From Meridianimarinicoccus zhengii (GTDB taxonomy: Bacteria > Pseudomonadota > Alphaproteobacteria > Rhodobacterales > Rhodobacteraceae), in the NCBI RefSeq assembly GCF_003254465.1, contig NZ_QDFI01000001.1, positions 1 to 64,000 of the forward strand: a stretch of DNA of 64,000 nt, given 5' to 3'. The notes beneath the pieces are model-generated. The model did not search any database. It worked only from the letters and a program-made list of their open reading frames with translations, and had not been told where the DNA came from. This document shows, in pieces, positions 44,180 to 55,715 of the stretch (the first letter of the stretch is position 1; each line of letters opens with the position of its first letter). A program made the position numbers and the translations under genes.

Positions 44180-45367
44180 TCAGCCCGCCAGCAGATCGCG
44201 GAGGACGGCGTTGAGCACGCGACGCCCCGCCATGGTTGCCGACAGGCTTGTCTCGGTCACACGTAGAAGACCGAGCCCGCTCAGATGCTGCAGGGTCGTC
44301 GCCTCGGGCTCCAGGCCCAGCCGCTTCAGCCGCGCGCGGTCGGTGCCTTCGGACAGGCGCAGGCTCATCATCAGATATTCTGCGGCCTGATCGGCCAAGC
44401 TGAGCGGTTCGGTCAGGCTATCGCCGTTCCCGGCTTCGGATTGTGCGAGCCATTGTCCTGGCATGCGGTGCGTTTCGGTTGCCAGACGACCGTGTGGGCC
44501 GGTGATCCGCCCATGGGCGCCGGGACCGATCCCGACATAATCGCCATACCGCCAATAAATCAGATTGTGCCGGCTTTCCGCACCGGGCGCCGCGTGGTTG
44601 GACACTTCATAGGCTGGCATGCCATGACTTTCGCAGATTTCCTGCGTGGCATCGTACATGTCGGCCGCGATGTCGTCATCGGGCAGGTCCCGCAGGCCGC
44701 CCCGCGCGTGGCGATCACCGAAAGCCGTCCCCGGCTCGATCGTCAACTGGTAGAGCGACAGGTGATCCACGGCCAGCGCCAGCGCGCGGCGCAGCTCCGC
44801 CTGCCAGTCGACTAGGGTCTGTCCCTGACGCGCGTAGATCAGATCGAAGCTCACCCGGTCGAAAATGTTGCGGGCCACGTCAAAGGCGGCCATCGCCTCC
44901 TCCGCGCTGTGCAGCCGACCGAGCCGGCGCAGATCCGCGTCGTTCAGCGCCTGCACACCCATCGACACCCGGTTCACGCCCGCATCGCGAAAGGCGCGGA
45001 ATTTCCCCGCCTCGACGGATGTCGGGTTGGCTTCCAGCGTCACCTCCATGTCGTTGGCGGCGGGCCAAAGGCTGCGGGCTTCCAAAAGGATCGCATCGAC
45101 CGTCGACGGATCCATCAGGCTTGGCGTGCCGCCGCCGAAGAACACGGTGTTCAGCACCCGATCAGGTGTCCGTGCCGCGTTCCGGCGCAATTCGGACACA
45201 AGCGCCCTAGCCCAGCGTCCATGGTCCACATGCGCGGTCACATGGCTGTTGAAATCGCAATAAGGGCATTTGGCCGCGCAGAAGGGCCAGTGCACATACA
45301 GCCCGAAGCCGCCCGCCTGCCAGTCAGCGTCCGTCAAGCAGCCCGGCCTTGAGCTTGGCGAAGGCAT
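44180..45367 (-). CDS. hemW: radical SAM family heme chaperone HemW
   Basis: A 395-residue radical-SAM protein that binds heme and passes it to apoproteins. The cluster motif is [16 protein letters not shown] (CxxxCxxC plus the extra HemW-type Phe/Asn), followed by [10 protein letters not shown] and MGVQALND, and a C-terminal HemN-like domain. Though related to HemN, it lacks features of coproporphyrinogen dehydrogenase. ATG 45367 overlaps rdgB by 44 bp; a TTG ten codons later would reduce this overlap. Confidence 0.92.
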   Translation of the reverse strand: MPSPSSRPGCLTDADWQAGGFGLYVHWPFCAAKCPYCDFNSHVTAHVDHGRWARALVSELRRNAARTPDRVLNTVFFGGGTPSLMDPSTVDAILLEARSLWPAANDMEVTLEANPTSVEAGKFRAFRDAGVNRVSMGVQALNDADLRRLGRLHSAEEAMAAFDVARNIFDRVSFDLIYARQGQTLVDWQAELRRALALAVDHLSLYQLTIEPGTAFGDRHARGGLRDLPDDDIAADMYDATQEICESHGMPAYEVSNHAAPGAESRHNLIYWRYGDYVGIGPGAHGRITGPHGRLATETHRMPGQWLAQSEAGNGDSLTEPLSLADQAAEYLMMSLRLSEGTDRARLKRLGLEPEATTLQHLSGLGLLRVTETSLSATMAGRRVLNAVLRDLLAG

Positions 45368-45944
45368 TGGCGCGATGGCTCATGGCGTGCTTGCGTGCTG
45401 GGTCCATCTCGCCGAAGGTCTGCGTTTCGCCATCGGGAAGGAAGATCGGGTCGAAACCGAAACCCAGATCGCCACGCATCGGCCACACGAGCCGACCGGG
45501 CACCGTACCTTCGAACAGCATGTCGCGCCCGTCGGGCCACGCGACGCAGAGCGTGCAGCAGAACCGCGCGGTGCGCGGCTCGGGTGCACCCTGGTCCTCC
45601 AGCATGTCCCAGACTTTCTTCATGGCCATGGGGAAGTCGCGTCCCCCCGGGGTCTCGGCCCAGTCGGCGGTATAGACGCCCGGCGCGCCGTCCAGCGCAT
45701 CGACCATGATGCCGCTATCGTCGCTGAGCGCAGGCAGACCGGAAGCACGGGCCGCGGCATGGGCCTTGATCCGGGCATTGCCCGCGAACGTGTCTTCGGT
45801 TTCGTCCGGTTCAGCAAATCCCAGTTCCGCCGCGGACTGCACTGCAATTCCATAAGGAGCCATCAGCGCACCGATTTCACGGATCTTGCCTGAATTGTGC
45901 GATGCAATCACGACGCGGTCGCCCAATGCCCCCGGCACGCTCAT
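45324..45944 (-). CDS. rdgB: XTP/dITP pyrophosphatase RdgB (HAM1 family)
   Basis: House-cleaning enzyme hydrolysing dITP, ITP and XTP. The 206-residue protein has [17 protein letters not shown] at the start, [43 protein letters not shown], and near the end [12 protein letters not shown] and [13 protein letters not shown]. Its start overlaps the rph stop. Confidence 0.95.
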   Translation of the reverse strand: MSVPGALGDRVVIASHNSGKIREIGALMAPYGIAVQSAAELGFAEPDETEDTFAGNARIKAHAAARASGLPALSDDSGIMVDALDGAPGVYTADWAETPGGRDFPMAMKKVWDMLEDQGAPEPRTARFCCTLCVAWPDGRDMLFEGTVPGRLVWPMRGDLGFGFDPIFLPDGETQTFGEMDPARKHAMSHRANAFAKLKAGLLDGR

Positions 45945-46654
45945 CGGCCCACCGCTGCCATCTGCGCGGCCACCAGATCGCGTGTCCCGGCATCGGCCAG
46001 GTCCAGCAACGCGCTCATCTGCTCGCGGGAAAAGGTGGCACCCTCTGCCGACATCTGCACCTCGATCAGCTTGCCGCTGCCCGTCATCACGAAATTGCCG
46101 TCGGTCCCGGCTTCGCTGTCTTCGGGGTAGTCCAGATCGAGAACAGCCTGCCCGGCATAGATCCCGCAGCTTACCGCCGCCACGGGGTCGGTCAGCGGGT
46201 CGGTCACGATCTCGCGCGCTTTCATCAGCTTGTCGACGGCTAGCCGCAGCGCGACCCAGCCGCCGGTGATCGACGCGCAGCGCGTACCACCATCCGCCTG
46301 GATCACGTCGCAGTCGATGGTGATCTGCCGCTCGCCCAGCGACACGCGATCGAGCCCCGCCCGCAGGGCCCGGCCGATCAGCCGCTGGATTTCCTGCGTG
46401 CGCCCGGACTGGCCGCGCTTGGCCTCGCGCTGCATCCGGCTGTGCGTGGCGCGCGGCAGCATCCCGTATTCCGCCGTGACCCAGCCAAGGCCGGAATTCT
46501 TCAGGAAGGGCGGCACACGGTCTTCCAGTGTCGCAGTGCAGAGAACATGGGTGTCGCCCATGCGGATCAGGCAGGATCCTTCGGCATGCCGCGTCACGCC
46601 GGTTTCGATGGTCACGGGGCGCAGTTCGTCAAGCTTTCGGCCGGAGGGGCGCAT
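45941..46654 (-). CDS. rph: ribonuclease PH
   Basis: Phosphorolytic 3'-exoribonuclease that trims tRNA 3' ends. The 237-residue protein begins [19 protein letters not shown], then [55 protein letters not shown] and QMSALLDLA near the C-terminus. Length is full, unlike the E. coli K-12 frameshifted gene. Divergent from hrcA, and first of rph-rdgB-hemW-DUF454. Confidence 0.96.
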   Translation of the reverse strand: MRPSGRKLDELRPVTIETGVTRHAEGSCLIRMGDTHVLCTATLEDRVPPFLKNSGLGWVTAEYGMLPRATHSRMQREAKRGQSGRTQEIQRLIGRALRAGLDRVSLGERQITIDCDVIQADGGTRCASITGGWVALRLAVDKLMKAREIVTDPLTDPVAAVSCGIYAGQAVLDLDYPEDSEAGTDGNFVMTGSGKLIEVQMSAEGATFSREQMSALLDLADAGTRDLVAAQMAAVGR

Positions 46655-46663
46655 GATGTGTCC

Positions 46664-46691
46664 TTGCGTTGGGGTTGCGGACCCTTATCTT
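46664..46691 (+). promoter_or_regulatory. promoter of hrcA, overlapping the rph promoter
   Basis: TTGCGT at 46664-46669, 16-bp spacer, TATCTT at 46686-46691. The two divergent promoters share bases, so their use may be mutually exclusive. No CIRCE inverted repeat (TTAGCACTC-N9-GAGTGCTAA) is present. Confidence 0.4.
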
Positions 46692-46711
46692 TGCCCGGTG
46701 GCGCAGTTCAA
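46684..46711 (-). promoter_or_regulatory. promoter of rph
   Basis: Reading leftwards, TTGAAC (46711-46706), 16-bp spacer, GATAAG (46689-46684). Confidence 0.45.
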
Positions 46712-46749
46712 GCCCTGCCGCGCAGCGCCACAGGTTGGGAACAGTCACG

Positions 46750-47814
46750 ATGGCACGAGACAGCAGTTTGATCGACGGACTCAACGACCGCTCGCGCGAG
46801 GTGTTCCGCCGCGTGGTCGAAGGATATCTGAACAGCGGCGATCCGGTGGGGTCGCGCACGCTGAGCCGCGAGATGACGGAAAAGGTCAGTGCCGCCACGA
46901 TCCGCAACGTGATGCAGGATCTGGAATATCTCGGCCTTCTCGGTAGCCCGCATATCTCTGCCGGGCGGATCCCCACGGAAAAGGGCCTGCGCATGTTCGT
47001 GGACGGGTTCCTCGAGGTGGATGACCTGACCGTGCAGGACCGCGAGAAGATCGACGCGACTTTGGGAAACAACGGTGCCGATGTTGGCGCGATGCTCGAC
47101 AATATCGGCTCGGCACTGTCCCACGTGACCCACGGCGCCAGCCTCGTGCTGTCTCCGAAGCACGAGGCGCCGATCCGGCATATCGAGTTCGTCAGCCTGG
47201 CCGCCGACCGGGCGCTGGTCGTGCTCGTGTTCTCGGACGGGCATGTCGAGAACCGGGTTTTCACCCCGCCGCCCGGTCAGACGCCGTCGTCGATGCGGGA
47301 GGCCGCGAATTTCCTCAATGCGCTGGCCGAGGGCACCACGTTGTCGGATCTCCGCCGCCGGATCGACACGGAGATTCGCCGCAGACGGCAGGAAATCGAC
47401 GGGCTGGCCCGCGCGCTGGTGGAATCGGGGCTTGCCGTCTGGGACGGGGTCGCGGGCGAAGGCACCGAGCGGCTGATCGTGCGCGGCCGTTCCAACCTGC
47501 TCGACAGCCAGTCGGAAGAGGACCTTGCCCGAATCCGCAGCCTTTTCGACGATCTCGAACGCAAGCGCGACATCGCCGAGTTCCTCGAGTTGACCGAGGA
47601 AGGCGAAGGTGTGCGCATTTTTATCGGGTCCGAGAACAAGCTTTTCTCACTTTCCGGTTCCTCTCTGGTGGTGAGCCCATATATGAACGCGGATCGTAAG
47701 ATCATCGGTGCGGTGGGTGTCATCGGGCCGACCCGGCTGAACTATGGCCGGATCGTGCCCATCGTGAACTACACTGCCCAACTTGTCGGGAAGATGATTT
47801 CCGACCGAAGTTAG
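46750..47814 (+). CDS. hrcA: heat-inducible transcriptional repressor HrcA
   Basis: A 354-residue repressor of class I heat-shock genes, usually acting at CIRCE elements before groESL. The winged helix lies at about residues 10-75 (REVFRRVVEGYLNSGDPVGSRTLSREM, SAATIRNVMQDLEYLGLLGSPHISAGRIPTEKGLRMFVDGFL). The C-terminal domain has FSDGHVENRVF and GVIGPTRLNYGRIVPIVNYTAQLVGKMI. No CIRCE lies upstream, so its own gene seems not to be autoregulated at that site. grpE follows 11 bp downstream. Confidence 0.95.
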   Translation: MARDSSLIDGLNDRSREVFRRVVEGYLNSGDPVGSRTLSREMTEKVSAATIRNVMQDLEYLGLLGSPHISAGRIPTEKGLRMFVDGFLEVDDLTVQDREKIDATLGNNGADVGAMLDNIGSALSHVTHGASLVLSPKHEAPIRHIEFVSLAADRALVVLVFSDGHVENRVFTPPPGQTPSSMREAANFLNALAEGTTLSDLRRRIDTEIRRRRQEIDGLARALVESGLAVWDGVAGEGTERLIVRGRSNLLDSQSEEDLARIRSLFDDLERKRDIAEFLELTEEGEGVRIFIGSENKLFSLSGSSLVVSPYMNADRKIIGAVGVIGPTRLNYGRIVPIVNYTAQLVGKMISDRS

Positions 47815-47825
47815 AAGGAGTGGAC

Positions 47826-48422
47826 ATGGCGGACCCGAAGAAGAAGGACGTGACCGATCTGCAGGACATCCTGTCCTCGGTGGGTGACGAGCCGCCCGTC
47901 GATATCAACGCGCTGTCGGATCAGGCGGATGACGCGCCGCAGGACGCGGCCCTGCTCGAAGAGATCGAGACGCTGCGCGCCGAACGCGACGACATGCGCG
48001 ACCGCTTCATGCGCGCGCTGGCCGACGCCGAGAACATGCGCAAGCGCGCCGACAAGGACCGGCGCGAGGCCGAGAATTACGGCGGCAGCAAGCTCGCCCG
48101 CGACCTTCTGCCGGTCTATGACAACCTGTCCCGCGCGCTGGCCGCCGCGAGCCCGGAACAGCGCGAAAACGACAAGGCCCTGCTTGAAGGCGTGGAGCTG
48201 ACTCTGCGCGAGCTGACGAACATCTTCAACAAGCACGGGATCACCCAGGTTGCGCCGCAGAAGGGCGACAGGTTCGACCCGCAGCTTCACCAGGCGATGT
48301 TCGAAGCCCCGCTGCCGGATACCAAGCAGGGCGAGATCATCGAGGTGATGGCGATGGGCTTCCTGCTGCACGACCGGCTGCTGCGCCCCGCGCAGGTCGG
48401 TGTGTCGTCCAATCCGGGCTGA
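47826..48422 (+). CDS. grpE: nucleotide exchange factor GrpE
   Basis: A 198-residue DnaK cochaperone. It has a polar N-terminus, a long coiled coil (about residues 38-75, LLEEIETLRAERDDMRDRFMRALADAENMRKRADKDRREAENYG), and the four-helix bundle and beta-wing FNKHGITQVAPQKGDRFDPQLHQAMFEAPLPDT with VMAMGFLLHDRLLRPAQVGVS. AAGGAG stands 6 bases before ATG 47826; a GTG at 47820 is less likely. hrcA-grpE form a heat-shock operon, while dnaKJ lie at the right end of the window. Confidence 0.96.
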   Translation: MADPKKKDVTDLQDILSSVGDEPPVDINALSDQADDAPQDAALLEEIETLRAERDDMRDRFMRALADAENMRKRADKDRREAENYGGSKLARDLLPVYDNLSRALAAASPEQRENDKALLEGVELTLRELTNIFNKHGITQVAPQKGDRFDPQLHQAMFEAPLPDTKQGEIIEVMAMGFLLHDRLLRPAQVGVSSNPG

Positions 48423-48432
48423 CCGGGGTAAT

Positions 48433-48459
48433 CAAAAGGCGCCTGCGCGTCCCGCGCAG
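48433..48459 (-). terminator. probable terminator of mutS
   Basis: Read on the minus strand, CTGCGCG (48459-48453), loop GGA, CGCGCAG (48449-48443), then GCGCC and a TTTTG run ending at 48433. It may also fold in the grpE transcript but has no T-run in that direction. Confidence 0.4.
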
Positions 48460-48536
48460 ACACACGACGCCGGGCACGCGTGCCGCGCGCGATGCGCTTC
48501 GCGCGAGGATGTTTCCGGACAGAAGATGGGTTGGGG

Positions 48537-51155
48537 TCAGTCGCCGCGGCCGGCGAGGGTCTTGAGGTCGTAGACCAGCGCGAGCGCGTCGAGTGGCGTC
48601 AGTGTGTCCGGAGATACGCCAGCCAGTCTGTCGCGAAGCCCGTCGGAACGCGGCTTCGGCGCGGCGGGCGGCGGGGTCGCCGCGAAAAGCGGCAGATCGT
48701 CGATCACCGGTTTCGCGCCGCCCGCGCGGTCCGCGGCTTCAAGCCGTTCGAGCACTGCGCGGGCGCGGCGGACAACAGCCTCGGGCAGGCCGGCCAGCCG
48801 CGCGACCTGCACGCCGTAGCTTCGGTCGGCGGCGCCGGGACGGACCTCGTGCAGGAAGATCACGTCGCCGTCCCATTCCTTGACCGCGACCGTCGCGTTC
48901 GCGGCACCCGGCAGGCGGTCGGCCAGCGCGGTCAGTTCGTGGTAATGGGTCGCGAACAGCGCCCGGCAGCGGTTCACGTCATGCAGGTGCTCCAGCGTGG
49001 CCCAGGCGATGGACAGCCCGTCATAGGTCGCTGTCCCGCGCCCGATCTCGTCGAGGATCACGAGCGCGCGGTCGTCGGCCTGGTTCAGGATTGCGGCGGT
49101 TTCCACCATTTCCACCATGAAGGTCGATCGCCCGCGCGCCAGGTCGTCCGCAGCACCCACACGGCTGAAAAGTTGCGACACGATCCCCAGCCGCGCCGAT
49201 TGCGCGGGCACATAGGCCCCGGCCTGCGCCAGAAGCGCGATTAGGGCGTTCTGGCGCAGCCATGTCGACTTGCCGGCCATGTTGGGACCCGTCAGCAGGC
49301 AGATCGCCGCGCGGTCGGCATCCGCTGTCAGGCGGCAGTCATTGGCGACAAAACTGCCGCCGGTGCGGCGCAGGGCCGCTTCCACGACCGGGTGACGGCC
49401 TGCGGTCACGTCGAAGGCCCGGCTGTCCTCCATCTGCGGGCGGCACCAGTCGGATCCGACCGCGAGATCGGCGAAGGCCGCGGCGAGATCGATCTCGGCC
49501 AGTGCGCGGGCCGCGGCCCCGATGCCCGCGGCGTGTTCGGCGGCGGCAGCGCGCAGCCGGTCGAAATGGCGCCTTTCGATGCCAAGCGCCTCGGATCCCG
49601 CGCTGAGGATGCGGCGTTCGAGATCGGACAGCTCAACCGTGGTGAACCGCACGGCGCTGGCCGTGGTCTGCCGATGGATGAAGGTCTCCGACAGGGGCGG
49701 GGCCATCATCTTCGCGGCATGGGTGGCCGTGGTTTCGATGAAATAGCCCAGAACGTTGTTGTGCTTGATCTTCAGCGACGGCACCCCGGCCTTCGCCGCG
49801 TAATCCGCCTGCATCCCCGCGATGACACCACGACCCTCGTCGCGCAGGCGCCGCGCGGCATCGAGTTCCGGGTCGTGGCCGGGCGCGATGAAACCGCCGT
49901 CGCGGGCAAGATGGGGCGGTTCGGCGACCAGCGCGGCGTCGAGAAGATCGCGCAAGCCGTCATGGCCCGTCAGATCGCTCGCCGCCGTGGTCAGGCGCGC
50001 GGCCATGTCGGTCGAAGCGAGCAGCCGGGCCACCGCTTCCGCCTGGGCCAACCCATCGCGCAGGCTTGACAGGTCCCGTGGCCCCCCACGGTCCAGCGCC
50101 AGCCGTGACAGCGCCCTTTCCATGTCGGGTACCCGGCGCAGCGCGTCGCGCAGATCGTCCCGCAGTCGTGCGTCATCCACCAGCCGGGCGACGGCATCGT
50201 GCCGGTCGTGGATCTCGGACAGGTCGCAGGACGGTGCCGCCAGCCGCCGGTCGATAAGCCGCGCGCCGCTGGCCGTCACGGTCCGGTCGATGGCGGCCAG
50301 CAGCGAACCGTCACGCCCGCCTGACAGGGCCTGTGTCAGCTCGAGGTTGCGCCGGGTGGCCGCATCGATTTGCATCGCGCCGCCGCCGGCCTCCCTTTGC
50401 GGCCGCTGCAACAGCGGCAGATTTCCCTGTTGCGTGAGGTCGAGGTAATCCACGAGCGCGCCGAGCGCCGACACCTCGGGGCGGGTGAACGTCCCGAACG
50501 CATCGAGCGAGGCCACGCCATAGACCTTGCAAACCCGCGCCTCGGCCGAGGCACTGTCGAAGCTGCCCGCGGCCAGCGCGGTGATCGCCGCACCCGTCAG
50601 GTCGCGCAGCATCTCGTCCTGCGGCGGCAGGCACAGCACTTCGGCGGGCGACAGGCGCGCAAGGGTGGGTGCGAGCATGGCCGGGGCGCAGGGCGTCACC
50701 GTCACCTCGCCCGTGGACATATCCGCCCATGCCAGCGCGCCCGCGTCGCGGATCAGCGACCAAGCGGCAAGGTAGTTGTGCCGCCGCGCATCGAGCAGCG
50801 TGTCCTCGGTCAGCGTGCCGGGGGTGACCAGCCGCACCACGCCGCGTTTGACCACCGACTTGCTGCCGCGTTTCTTCGCCTCCGCCGGATCTTCAAGCTG
50901 TTCGCAGATGGCGACCACGAAGCCCTTGCGCGTCAGCGTCAGCAGATAGCTTTCCGCCGCATGGACCGGGACGCCGCACATGGGAATGTCCGCACCGTCA
51001 TGCTGGCCGCGTTTCGTCAGCGCGATGTCGAGCGCCGCGGCGGCGGCAACGGCATCGTCGAAGAACATCTCGTAGAAATCGCCCATTCGGTAGAACAGCA
51101 GCGCGTGGCGGTGCGCGGCCTTGATCTCCAGGTATTGCGCCATCATCGGCGTCAT
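48537..51155 (-). CDS. mutS: DNA mismatch repair protein MutS
   Basis: An 872-residue mismatch sensor. The mismatch-binding domain begins [34 protein letters not shown], where the Phe-x-Glu wedge FYEMF lies. Connector, lever and clamp domains follow. The ATPase has Walker [44 protein letters not shown] and [25 protein letters not shown] 51155 was chosen because AAGGA lies 7 bases upstream and the protein then starts like the family; ATG 51170 (MKDPP...) is an alternative. mutL is not in the window. Confidence 0.95.
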   Translation of the reverse strand: MTPMMAQYLEIKAAHRHALLFYRMGDFYEMFFDDAVAAAAALDIALTKRGQHDGADIPMCGVPVHAAESYLLTLTRKGFVVAICEQLEDPAEAKKRGSKSVVKRGVVRLVTPGTLTEDTLLDARRHNYLAAWSLIRDAGALAWADMSTGEVTVTPCAPAMLAPTLARLSPAEVLCLPPQDEMLRDLTGAAITALAAGSFDSASAEARVCKVYGVASLDAFGTFTRPEVSALGALVDYLDLTQQGNLPLLQRPQREAGGGAMQIDAATRRNLELTQALSGGRDGSLLAAIDRTVTASGARLIDRRLAAPSCDLSEIHDRHDAVARLVDDARLRDDLRDALRRVPDMERALSRLALDRGGPRDLSSLRDGLAQAEAVARLLASTDMAARLTTAASDLTGHDGLRDLLDAALVAEPPHLARDGGFIAPGHDPELDAARRLRDEGRGVIAGMQADYAAKAGVPSLKIKHNNVLGYFIETTATHAAKMMAPPLSETFIHRQTTASAVRFTTVELSDLERRILSAGSEALGIERRHFDRLRAAAAEHAAGIGAAARALAEIDLAAAFADLAVGSDWCRPQMEDSRAFDVTAGRHPVVEAALRRTGGSFVANDCRLTADADRAAICLLTGPNMAGKSTWLRQNALIALLAQAGAYVPAQSARLGIVSQLFSRVGAADDLARGRSTFMVEMVETAAILNQADDRALVILDEIGRGTATYDGLSIAWATLEHLHDVNRCRALFATHYHELTALADRLPGAANATVAVKEWDGDVIFLHEVRPGAADRSYGVQVARLAGLPEAVVRRARAVLERLEAADRAGGAKPVIDDLPLFAATPPPAAPKPRSDGLRDRLAGVSPDTLTPLDALALVYDLKTLAGRGD

Positions 51156-51276
51156 GGGCGGGTCCTTCATGCGGCCGGTGTCCATGCGGTGTAGTCCAGC
51201 CCGGGCCCACGCAAAACCCGAAAATCCACACCGCGCCCGTGCGTGCCTGATAACGCTAACCCCGTCACGCCGCGTG

Positions 51277-51305
51277 TTGAGGCACCCGGGCGCGTCGCGT
51301 AAGAC
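51277..51305 (+). promoter_or_regulatory. promoter of maeB
   Basis: TTGAGG at 51277-51282, exactly 17-bp spacer, TAAGAC at 51300-51305, about 30 bp before the ATG; GACGGAGG ribosome site follows. Confidence 0.5.
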
Positions 51306-51334
51306 AGCCCGACCGGGACGGAGGACCAAGGCCC

Positions 51335-53590
51335 ATGTCGAACGCGAAGATCACCCCCGAAGAGGCGCTGGCCTTTCACCTGAACCCGACACCCGGAAAG
51401 CTGGGGGTTCATGCGACGGTCCCCATGAGCACCCAGCGCGACCTCAGCCTCGCCTACAGCCCCGGTGTCGCGGTGCCCTGCGAAGCCATCGCCGCAGATC
51501 CCCAGGCTGCCTATGACTACACAGCCAAGGGTAACATGGTCGCCGTGATCTCCAACGGGACCGCCGTGCTGGGGCTTGGGAACCTTGGCGCGCTGGCGTC
51601 GAAGCCGGTTATGGAAGGCAAGGCGGTGCTGTTCAAGCGCTTCGCCGACATCAACTCCATCGATATCGAACTGGATACCGAGGACGCGGACGAATTCTGC
51701 CGCGCGGTGCGGCTGATGGGGCCGACCTTCGGGGGCATCAACCTCGAAGACATCAAGGCGCCCGAGTGCTTCATCATCGAACAGCGCCTGAAGGAAGAGA
51801 TGGACATCCCTGTCTTCCACGACGACCAGCACGGCACGGCCGTGATCTGCGCGGCGGGGCTGATCAACGCGCTGCACCTGTCGGGCAAGAAGATCGAGGA
51901 TGTGCGCATCGTGCTGAACGGCGCGGGGGCGGCGGGGATCGCGTGCCTCGAACTGCTGAAATCCATGGGTGCCAAACACGACAACTGCATCATGTGCGAC
52001 ACCAAAGGCGTGATCTGGCAGGGCCGCACCGAAGGCATGAACCAGTGGAAATCGGCCCATGCAGCGCGGACCGATCTGCGCACGCTGGAAGAGGCGATGA
52101 ACGGTGCGGATGTGTTCCTGGGCGTGTCGGTGCGCGGCGCCGTGACGTCCGAGATGGTGGCCAGCATGGCCGACAACCCGGTGATCTTCGCCATGGCCAA
52201 CCCCGACCCCGAGATCACCCCGGAAGAGGCGCACGCGGTGCGGCTCGATGCGATCGTGGCCACGGGGCGTTCGGATTACCCCAACCAGGTCAACAACGTG
52301 CTGGGCTTTCCGTACCTGTTTCGCGGGGCGCTGGACGTGAACGCGCGCGCCATCAACGACGAGATGAAGATCGCCTGCGCCGAGGCACTCGCGGCACTGG
52401 CGCGCGAGGACGTGCCTGACGAGGTCGCTGTCGCCTATGGGCGCAAGCTGAGCTTTGGGCGCGACTACATCATCCCCACGCCCTTCGACCCCCGGCTGAT
52501 CTGGCGCATCCCGCCCGCCGTGGCGAAGGCGGGCATGGACACGGGCGTCGCGCGCCGCCCGATCATCGACATGGAAGGCTACACGACCAGCCTGAAGGCG
52601 CGGATGGATCCCACCGCGTCCGTGCTCGAAGGTCTCCACGCCCGCGCGCGGCAGGCGCAGGCGCAGATGATCTTCGCCGAAGGCGACGATATCCGCGTGC
52701 TGCGCGCCGCCGTGTCCTACCAGCGGTCGGGCTTGGGCAAGGCGATCGTCGTGGGGCGCGAGGCCGACGTGAAGGCCAAGCTGGATGCCGCCGGTCTGGC
52801 CGACGCCGTGCGCGAATTGCGGGTCATCAACGCGGCGAACACCCAGCACCTGGAAACCTACAAGACGTTTCTCTACGACCGGCTCCAGCGGCGCGGGTTC
52901 GATGCCGCCGATATCCACCGGCTCGCGGCGCGTGACCGGCACGTGTTCTCGGCGCTGATGCTGGCCCATGGGCATGGCGACGCGATGGTGACGGGTGCGA
53001 CCCGCAAATCCGCCCATGTGATGGAACAGATCAACCACGTCTTCGACGCCGACAGTGCCCACGGCGCGGTCGGGGTGACGGCACTGCTGCACAACGGGCG
53101 GATCGTGATGATCGCGGACACGCTGGTGCATGAATGGCCCGACGAGGAAGACCTTGCCAACATCGCCGAAGGCGCCGCCGCCGTCGCCCGGTCGCTGGGG
53201 CTGGAACCGCGCGTGGCCTTCGTCAGCTTCTCCACCTTCGGTTACCCGGTGTCGGAGCGCGCGAGCAAGATGCACCGTGCGCCGCTGATACTGGAACAGC
53301 GCGGTGTCGATTTCGAGTTCGAGGGCGAGATGACCGTGGACGTGGCCCTGAACGCGGACGCGGCAAAAGCCTATCCATTCTCGCGCCTGACCGGCCCGGC
53401 GAACATCCTTGTCGTGCCCGCGCGCCATTCGGCATCGATCTCGGTCAAGCTGATGCAGGAAATGGCGGGCGCCACGGTGATCGGACCGATTCTGTCCGGT
53501 GTACGCAAGCCCATCCAGTTGTGCAGCACGGGCGCGTCGGAAACCGACATCCTCAACATGGCGGTGCTTGCGGCGGCCAACGCGGGCTGA
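51335..53590 (+). CDS. maeB: NADP-dependent malic enzyme with C-terminal phosphotransacetylase-like domain
   Basis: Oxidative decarboxylation of malate to pyruvate. The 751-residue chimera has a malic-enzyme part (about residues 1-430): [32 protein letters not shown], metal-binding [15 protein letters not shown](P) fold [16 protein letters not shown] and [12 protein letters not shown]. The phosphotransacetylase-like part (about 440-751) has [14 protein letters not shown] and [14 protein letters not shown]; in known MaeB proteins this part does not have PTA activity but binds acetyl-CoA as a regulator. Single-gene unit. Confidence 0.95.
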   Translation: MSNAKITPEEALAFHLNPTPGKLGVHATVPMSTQRDLSLAYSPGVAVPCEAIAADPQAAYDYTAKGNMVAVISNGTAVLGLGNLGALASKPVMEGKAVLFKRFADINSIDIELDTEDADEFCRAVRLMGPTFGGINLEDIKAPECFIIEQRLKEEMDIPVFHDDQHGTAVICAAGLINALHLSGKKIEDVRIVLNGAGAAGIACLELLKSMGAKHDNCIMCDTKGVIWQGRTEGMNQWKSAHAARTDLRTLEEAMNGADVFLGVSVRGAVTSEMVASMADNPVIFAMANPDPEITPEEAHAVRLDAIVATGRSDYPNQVNNVLGFPYLFRGALDVNARAINDEMKIACAEALAALAREDVPDEVAVAYGRKLSFGRDYIIPTPFDPRLIWRIPPAVAKAGMDTGVARRPIIDMEGYTTSLKARMDPTASVLEGLHARARQAQAQMIFAEGDDIRVLRAAVSYQRSGLGKAIVVGREADVKAKLDAAGLADAVRELRVINAANTQHLETYKTFLYDRLQRRGFDAADIHRLAARDRHVFSALMLAHGHGDAMVTGATRKSAHVMEQINHVFDADSAHGAVGVTALLHNGRIVMIADTLVHEWPDEEDLANIAEGAAAVARSLGLEPRVAFVSFSTFGYPVSERASKMHRAPLILEQRGVDFEFEGEMTVDVALNADAAKAYPFSRLTGPANILVVPARHSASISVKLMQEMAGATVIGPILSGVRKPIQLCSTGASETDILNMAVLAAANAG

Positions 53591-53603
53591 CCGCCCCGGC
53601 CGG

Positions 53604-53607
<4 letters not shown>
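53587..53607. terminator. palindrome carrying both convergent stop codons (maeB and msrA)
   Basis: CTGACCG (53587-53593), seven-base loop, CGGTCAG (53601-53607). The left arm holds the maeB TGA and the right arm the msrA TGA in reverse. No T-run; a bidirectional hairpin terminator is possible. Confidence 0.35.
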
Positions 53608-54275
<668 letters not shown>

Positions 54276-54281
54276 GATGCA

Positions 54282-54294
54282 CCTCCGTTGGAGG
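54282..54294 (-). promoter_or_regulatory. hairpin over the msrA ribosome binding site
   Basis: On the minus transcript, CCUCC, loop AAC, GGAGG; the 3' arm is the Shine-Dalgarno sequence itself. A 5-bp stem is weak, so any effect on translation would be modest or temperature-sensitive. Confidence 0.3.
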
Positions 54295-54380
54295 CAGCAT
54301 GATCCGCTTGCGCGGTCCGGGCAATCGCCCTGCGCATCCCGTCACGCAGCCTTGATCGGGGCGTGACCGCGCGTGCGGGC

Positions 54381-54409
54381 TTGGCAGATGTGTCGAACCG
54401 TGCTGTTCT
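54381..54409 (+). promoter_or_regulatory. possible promoter of the DUF2853 gene
   Basis: TTGGCA at 54381-54386, 17-bp spacer, TGTTCT at 54404-54409; good -35, poor -10. Confidence 0.35.
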
Positions 54410-54446
54410 GACGTCGGGGAACCATGCAGGGCGAGGGGCAGAGACG

Positions 54447-54788
54447 ATGGGCAAGCGGGACGACCTGATCGCGCAATATGCGCAGGACCTTGAACAGAAA
54501 TGCGGCGTGACGCCCGACATGGACCTGCTTACCAAGGTCACCATCGGGCTGGGGCCGGTGATCTACAATGCCGACAGCAACACTGTGGCCAGTTCAGACC
54601 CCGAGGAACTGGCGCGCATCCGGAAGAACTTCCTGATGGGCAAGCTGGGCCTGCCCGACGGTCCGGAACTCGATGCCGGGATCGCGGCCGCCACCGAAAC
54701 CTATGGCGCGTCAGAGCGGCGCAAGCTGCGGGCCGTGTTCTATTACCTGCTGGTCGTGCATTTCGGCCGCGAAAGCGTCTACGCCTGA
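54447..54788 (+). CDS. DUF2853 family protein
   Basis: A 113-residue soluble protein starting MGKRDDLIAQYAQDLEQKCG, with VTPDMDLLTKVTIGLGPVIYNADSNTVASSDPEE, FLMGKLGLPDGPELDAGI and a C-terminal KLRAVFYYLLVVHFGRESVY. The pattern matches a conserved small family of unknown function in proteobacteria. ATG 54447 follows GGGGCAGAGA; an upstream in-frame start adds 28 unrelated residues. Its single Cys (Cys19) is conserved in my recollection of the family. Flanked by the msrA and LOG-family genes on the opposite strand. Confidence 0.8.
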   Translation: MGKRDDLIAQYAQDLEQKCGVTPDMDLLTKVTIGLGPVIYNADSNTVASSDPEELARIRKNFLMGKLGLPDGPELDAGIAAATETYGASERRKLRAVFYYLLVVHFGRESVYA

Positions 54789-54801
54789 CAGGGGTTTCAC
54801 G

Positions 54802-55629
54802 TCAGCCGAACACGCCGCCTTCGTCAAGCGCCGCAAGCGCTGCGTCGGCTGTGTCCACGAAGCGGAACAGGCCAAGGTCCTCGCGGTAGATCGTGCCGCT
54901 GTCGGCCAGCGCGTCCCAGTTGACGATGCGCTGCCAGAATTCCGTGCCGAACAGCAGGATCGGCACCCGCGCCATGCGGCCCGTCTGGATCAGGGTCAGC
55001 GCCTCGAACAGCTCGTCGAGCGTGCCGAAGCCGCCCGGAAACACCGTGATCGCGTTGGCGCGCATCAAGAAGTGCATCTTGCGCACGGCGAAATAGTGGA
55101 AGTTGAAGGACAGCGCGGGCGTCACGTGCAGGTTCGGGGCCTGTTCATGGGGCAGCACGATGTTCAGCCCGATGGATACGCCGTTTGCATCCGCGGCACC
55201 CAGGTTGCCCGCCTCCATCACGCCAGGACCGCCGCCGGTGACGATCACGTTGTCCGTGCCGCCCGCCGCGATGCTGCGTTCCGTCACGCCACGCGAAAAG
55301 GCGCGCGCGGCGTCGTAATAGGGCGACAGCGCGGCAAGCCCCGGATGGGCGCCCGCCGCGTCCTTCGGCGCCGGGATGCGTGCGCCGCCGAACATCACCA
55401 CGGTCGAATTGATCCCGGCCTCGGCCAGCGTCACCTCGGCCTTGAGCAGTTCCAGTTGCAGCCGCACCGGGCGCATGTCCTGCCGCGCCAGGAAATCCGG
55501 ATCGGCAAAGGCAAGCCGGTGGGTCGGCGACAGGGTCTGCGGGGTCTGCGGGACATGACGCGCACGTTCGATATCGTCCCGCGCATCGGGCAGCGGATGG
55601 GCGGCATCGGGCCTGCGCGGCGCTGTCAT
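54802..55629 (-). CDS. TIGR00730-type Rossmann-fold protein (LOG family)
   Basis: A 275-residue protein. The LOG core (about residues 75-245) has [30 protein letters not shown] and the diagnostic [23 protein letters not shown] proteins hydrolyse nucleoside 5'-monophosphates to base and ribose phosphate; plant members release cytokinins, but bacterial ones mostly act on AMP-like substrates. The long N-terminal extension (about 70 residues) places it with the larger bacterial subgroup. GGAGG precedes ATG 55629. Divergent from dapD. Confidence 0.87.
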   Translation of the reverse strand: MTAPRRPDAAHPLPDARDDIERARHVPQTPQTLSPTHRLAFADPDFLARQDMRPVRLQLELLKAEVTLAEAGINSTVVMFGGARIPAPKDAAGAHPGLAALSPYYDAARAFSRGVTERSIAAGGTDNVIVTGGGPGVMEAGNLGAADANGVSIGLNIVLPHEQAPNLHVTPALSFNFHYFAVRKMHFLMRANAITVFPGGFGTLDELFEALTLIQTGRMARVPILLFGTEFWQRIVNWDALADSGTIYREDLGLFRFVDTADAALAALDEGGVFG

Positions 55630-55652
55630 GGGCGGGCCTCCGGTTGGTGGCA

Positions 55653-55681
55653 TTGCGTGGCGGTTCCCTCCGGACTATAGG
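55653..55681 (+). promoter_or_regulatory. promoter of dapD-orf-dapE
   Basis: TTGCGT at 55653-55658, exactly 17-bp spacer, TATAGG at 55676-55681; GAGGAAA ribosome site and ATG follow. Confidence 0.55.
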
Positions 55682-55715
55682 CTCCGGAAGCCGCAAACCA
55701 GAGGAAACCGCCGTC

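Noticed and set aside
46663-46688. CTTGCG-N13-CCCTTAT before hrcA as a heat-shock sigma promoter
   Set aside because: The same bases read better as the -10 of rph on the other strand and as a sigma-70 promoter of hrcA; spacing and hexamers fit heat-shock consensus poorly.
46655-46749. CIRCE element in front of hrcA
   Set aside because: Looked for TTAGCACTC and GAGTGCTAA arms; neither is present.
51167-53428. A 753-codon minus-strand frame opposite maeB
   Set aside because: Antisense shadow of a strongly conserved gene.
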